35,165 nt of DNA. Source: a virus. A model generated the notes under the pieces. That model did no database searches, was not told the DNA's origin, and saw only the letters and a list, made by a program, of their open reading frames with translations. A program made the translations under genes and the position numbers. Below are positions 32,838-35,165 of the stretch, piece after piece (the first letter of the stretch is position 1; each line of letters starts with the position of its first letter). The stretch spans positions 1-35,165 of IMG/VR virus record IMGVR_UViG_3300042475_001632; one strand, written 5' to 3'.

Positions 32838-33177
32838 TATGGTATCCTACAGTTTCTCTTTCAATGTCTTCGTGATCGAATTCCGCCCAATAAAGTTCGA
32901 AAGCTACAGTATCTTCTAGTGCCTCAAACTGATGAAATTCACCGGGGGCAACTTTAGTATACATACCGTTCATCAAAACAGTTTCGTCAACAAGATCATA
33001 ATTGTTTTTCCAGACACGTATAATTAACGCACCTTTTTCAACAAAAAATCCATTCCACTTGAACTTGTGTTTATGTTTAGAACAGACACCGCCTTTCTTA
33101 ATATCGATCCGATGAAATTCTAAAACACCGTTGGCTTCTAAAAGCTCTGTTTGCCCCCATACTTTTCCTGCAATCAT
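32821..33177 (-). CDS. Cupin-domain protein (118 aa)
   Basis: GVLEFHRIDIKKGGVCSKHK, HKHKFKWNGFFVEKGALIIR and KVAPGEFHQFEALED give two cupin motifs with the metal His cluster (KHKHKFKW...E, and H in PGEFHQF). Small single-domain cupins of this kind resemble sugar-phosphate isomerase-like proteins and lie in sugar pathways. I recall relatives in marine T4-like phages. Role here probably tied to the adjoining glycan genes, by context. AGAGGAAACT precedes the ATG. Confidence 0.83.
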   Translation of the reverse strand: MIAGKVWGQTELLEANGVLEFHRIDIKKGGVCSKHKHKFKWNGFFVEKGALIIRVWKNNYDLVDETVLMNGMYTKVAPGEFHQFEALEDTVAFELYWAEFDHEDIERETVGYHNEKNR

Positions 33178-33187
33178 AGTTTCCTCT

Positions 33188-33694
33188 TTACAAAATTTTA
33201 CTTAAATTTATAAGCTCGCATTGTCTACTAATTTCTTTAACAAAATAACAGCAGTTAGGTTTAGATGAATCACTAGTAGGCACACTTAATAATTGTCCGT
33301 TCTTCATCTTAGGAAAATACCATTTAACATCATTGTAAAAATTTACAATTTCTATTGGTTTAAATTCTATTCTAAAACTACTTAACGGATTAAAACAAAA
33401 TGCTTCGAACCCTCTATCATTTAAACTAGTTAATGGCAATATTTCTATATCATTGTTACTACTACTATCTCCTACAGCAATGCTCCAATCAATAGGCATA
33501 GAGATTTCATCATTGCCTATTCTTAAAACCATTGCAGGACTGTTAAAACTTTCTAAAAAAATTAATGGTATAAAATAAAAATCTGGATCTATTGGATTAC
33601 TATTATCTAATACGCTGAATCTCATATTTTCATCTACATCGTCAGGCAAATTATTTAAGTCAAATGCGGTGTTATCTAAAGTTAAAATTTTCAT
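33188..33694 (-). CDS. Conserved T4-like protein next to uvsW (168 aa)
   Basis: ATG 33694 (MKILTLDNTAFDLNNLPDDV) overlaps the uvsW stop and is preferred over 33706. It contains FYFIPLIFLESFNSPAMVLR, MPIDWSIAVGDSS, LPLTSLNDRGFEAFCFNPLS and WYFPKMKNGQLLSVPTSDSS. I recall this as a strongly conserved protein of cyanophage-like T4 relatives, always beside uvsW, with no assigned function. Beta-rich; the family has typically about this length. Confidence 0.83.
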   Translation of the reverse strand: MKILTLDNTAFDLNNLPDDVDENMRFSVLDNSNPIDPDFYFIPLIFLESFNSPAMVLRIGNDEISMPIDWSIAVGDSSSNNDIEILPLTSLNDRGFEAFCFNPLSSFRIEFKPIEIVNFYNDVKWYFPKMKNGQLLSVPTSDSSKPNCCYFVKEISRQCELINLSKIL

Positions 33695-35163
33695 TTTTGA
33701 TTCCAATCAATTTTGTCGAGGGTGAACGGGTACTTAGCATCTTTATAATATCTTTTTCGTTCAGTTAAATGTTTTTTAGCGTATTTGCAATTAGAGGTTA
33801 TATCCCAGATCTGAACGAAGTCTTTGTCTTCAGCTTTTCTAATACCTCGCCCAATGCTCTGTATAACGCGGACAAAGCTTTTTCCGGGTTCCAAAAGAAC
33901 CAAATTAAAAATCCTAGGAATATTAATACCCACAGCGGCCACACCGTAAGTCGCCACAATAATCTTATTATCGCTTGTTTTAATTTCATCATATTCTTCT
34001 TTTCTGTCGGTAGTTTTTACTTTTCCTGAAACAAATACAGATTCGGGAATCAATTCTGTTAATAAATTACCAGTGTCTATTCTGTTTACTAAAACCAAGG
34101 TGTTTCCTGAGTCTGCAATAGTGTTAATGTAATTGGAAATATATTTGATTCGATCCTTATTTGTTACCAAATATTTTAATTCATCTGCATAAGACTTAAA
34201 TTCTAAAAAATCACTTAATTGTAATATGTTAACATGCAGATTGCTGAGTACACCTAGTTCTTGAAGTTCGTAGGCTTTTATACCGCCAATTACTGGGCCT
34301 ATGCTAGCAAAAATTATTTCAGATTCGTAATCTTGCTTAGGAATAGTTCCTGTGAGTCCCCAACGTATAGCAGAATTACAAAAATTTTGAGTCAATAAAT
34401 TTTTTAACACATCTGCTTTAGCCATATGCACTTCGTCGACTATCACACATCTTACACCATCTAAAAATTCAGCTAAAGTTATTATCTCGTGTTCTTGATT
34501 TTTACTTTTTTTATCTAAAATGTTGAGACTTTGCCATGTGCATATTGTGTGAGTTTTACCTAACTCTTTTCTATCCCCATAATATACTCCAACATCTAAT
34601 CCGACAAGTCGAAAATCTTCTTCTGTTTGTGTAACTAAATCTTTATTGGGAACAATAACCATTGTTCTTCCGTACGGTTCGCATAACTGAGCCAAAGTTG
34701 CTGTCATAATAGTTTTACCGGCACCAGTTGCTACTTCCTGTAGACTTTGCGGATTTTCGATAAATCTATTAACAACATCTACTTGATCGTCACGTAGCAT
34801 TATAGGGTCGCCTTCGAATCTATGGCCTGATCCCCATACTTTACCTTGATCTGCCCAGTATGCGTTTGTTACTTTAGTAAAATTTAATTTTAATGATTGT
34901 CTCTTATCCTGTATGTCTTCAACAGTTACATTATTTTCTTCTAATATTTCTAAAATTCTAGGTAGTTGATTTATATAACCATTACCGCCAAGGCCAAACA
35001 ACGTAACACTACCATCCCATCGACCTAATTTAAATGAAGGCCGATATCTAGCTGTTGGATCAATATATTTGAATTTTTTAGAAAGCTTTCGTCGAATTTC
35101 AACAGGCAATCCTTCTAATTTTATATTAACTTCGTCTTGAATAATTAATTTACAAAATATCAT
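33691..35163 (-). CDS. uvsW: UvsW-type DNA/RNA helicase
   Basis: 490 residues, complete in the window. SF2 motifs are clear: Walker A ATGAGKT (145-151), DEVH (243-246), GLTGT (269-273) and QSIGRGIRK (435-443). The N-terminal 100 residues (YRPSFKLGRWDGSVTLFG) form the UvsW substrate-specificity domain. UvsW unwinds branched DNA and R-loops, resolving recombination forks and removing origin RNA:DNA hybrids late in infection. This last role matters if the region at 7.6-8.1 kb is a transcript-primed origin. Confidence 0.93.
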   Translation of the reverse strand: MIFCKLIIQDEVNIKLEGLPVEIRRKLSKKFKYIDPTARYRPSFKLGRWDGSVTLFGLGGNGYINQLPRILEILEENNVTVEDIQDKRQSLKLNFTKVTNAYWADQGKVWGSGHRFEGDPIMLRDDQVDVVNRFIENPQSLQEVATGAGKTIMTATLAQLCEPYGRTMVIVPNKDLVTQTEEDFRLVGLDVGVYYGDRKELGKTHTICTWQSLNILDKKSKNQEHEIITLAEFLDGVRCVIVDEVHMAKADVLKNLLTQNFCNSAIRWGLTGTIPKQDYESEIIFASIGPVIGGIKAYELQELGVLSNLHVNILQLSDFLEFKSYADELKYLVTNKDRIKYISNYINTIADSGNTLVLVNRIDTGNLLTELIPESVFVSGKVKTTDRKEEYDEIKTSDNKIIVATYGVAAVGINIPRIFNLVLLEPGKSFVRVIQSIGRGIRKAEDKDFVQIWDITSNCKYAKKHLTERKRYYKDAKYPFTLDKIDWNQK

Positions 35164-35165
35164 AA

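Overview
This window looks like about 35 kb of a T4-like (tailed, contractile-tail type) bacteriophage genome of the marine or freshwater kind. The right arm, mostly on the minus strand, carries a UvsW-type helicase, a gp61-type primase with two zinc-binding motifs and a TOPRIM domain, a gp41-type DnaB-like helicase, and several families that I recall as conserved in cyanophage-like T4 relatives. NATAAATA late-promoter boxes of the T4/cyanophage type occur on both strands. No integrase, transposon, rRNA or CRISPR array is visible. The host is not named by the sequence. Family recognitions are from memory and were not searched.

Layout: (1) 1-7601, plus strand: tightly overlapping small genes (ATGA and TAATG junctions, TTG/GTG starts), including zinc-ribbon microproteins, a winged-helix-like protein, a 312-residue protein with a histone-H1-like Lys/Ala/Pro tail, and a run of tiny one-helix membrane proteins. 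A tRNA with a CUA (amber-reading) anticodon sits at 2158-2233, and about 290 bases downstream is a conserved gene whose third codon is UAG. (2) 7602-8151: a gene-free region with phased T-tracts, iterated ACCGTTG words, inverted repeats and a minus-strand promoter, a possible replication origin or non-coding RNA locus. (3) 8093-19306, plus strand: an early-type region in which almost every one or two small genes has its own sigma70-like promoter (GGTTGACA, 16-17 bp, TATAAT/TATACT), 19 in all. In several the -10 box lies in the loop of a near-perfect inverted repeat. This part also holds three tRNA genes (Leu-UAA, Arg-UCU, CAU) and a 400-base ORF-free, hairpin-rich stretch (15901-16305) that is a candidate structured RNA. 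It ends with an AAA ATPase and a strong terminator. (4) 19307-19623: convergent intergenic region. (5) 19624-35163, minus strand with one plus-strand gene (27655-28032): replication and recombination genes (uvsW, gp61-like, gp41-like), a NodU-type carbamoyltransferase fragment, a small DnaE-like protein, two 2OG-Fe(II)-oxygenase-like proteins, and a glycan-type cluster (two methyltransferases, a glycosyltransferase, a cupin), plus structural-type genes with late promoters.

How it fits together: the promoter-per-gene block probably supplies host-takeover proteins at once on infection using the host sigma70 polymerase; the minus arm supplies replication; late boxes drive structural-type genes. 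The strongest unusual signals are the suppressor tRNA paired with an amber-interrupted gene, the promoter-in-hairpin design (read-through RNA would fold, locally started RNA would not), and the unassigned structured RNA candidate.
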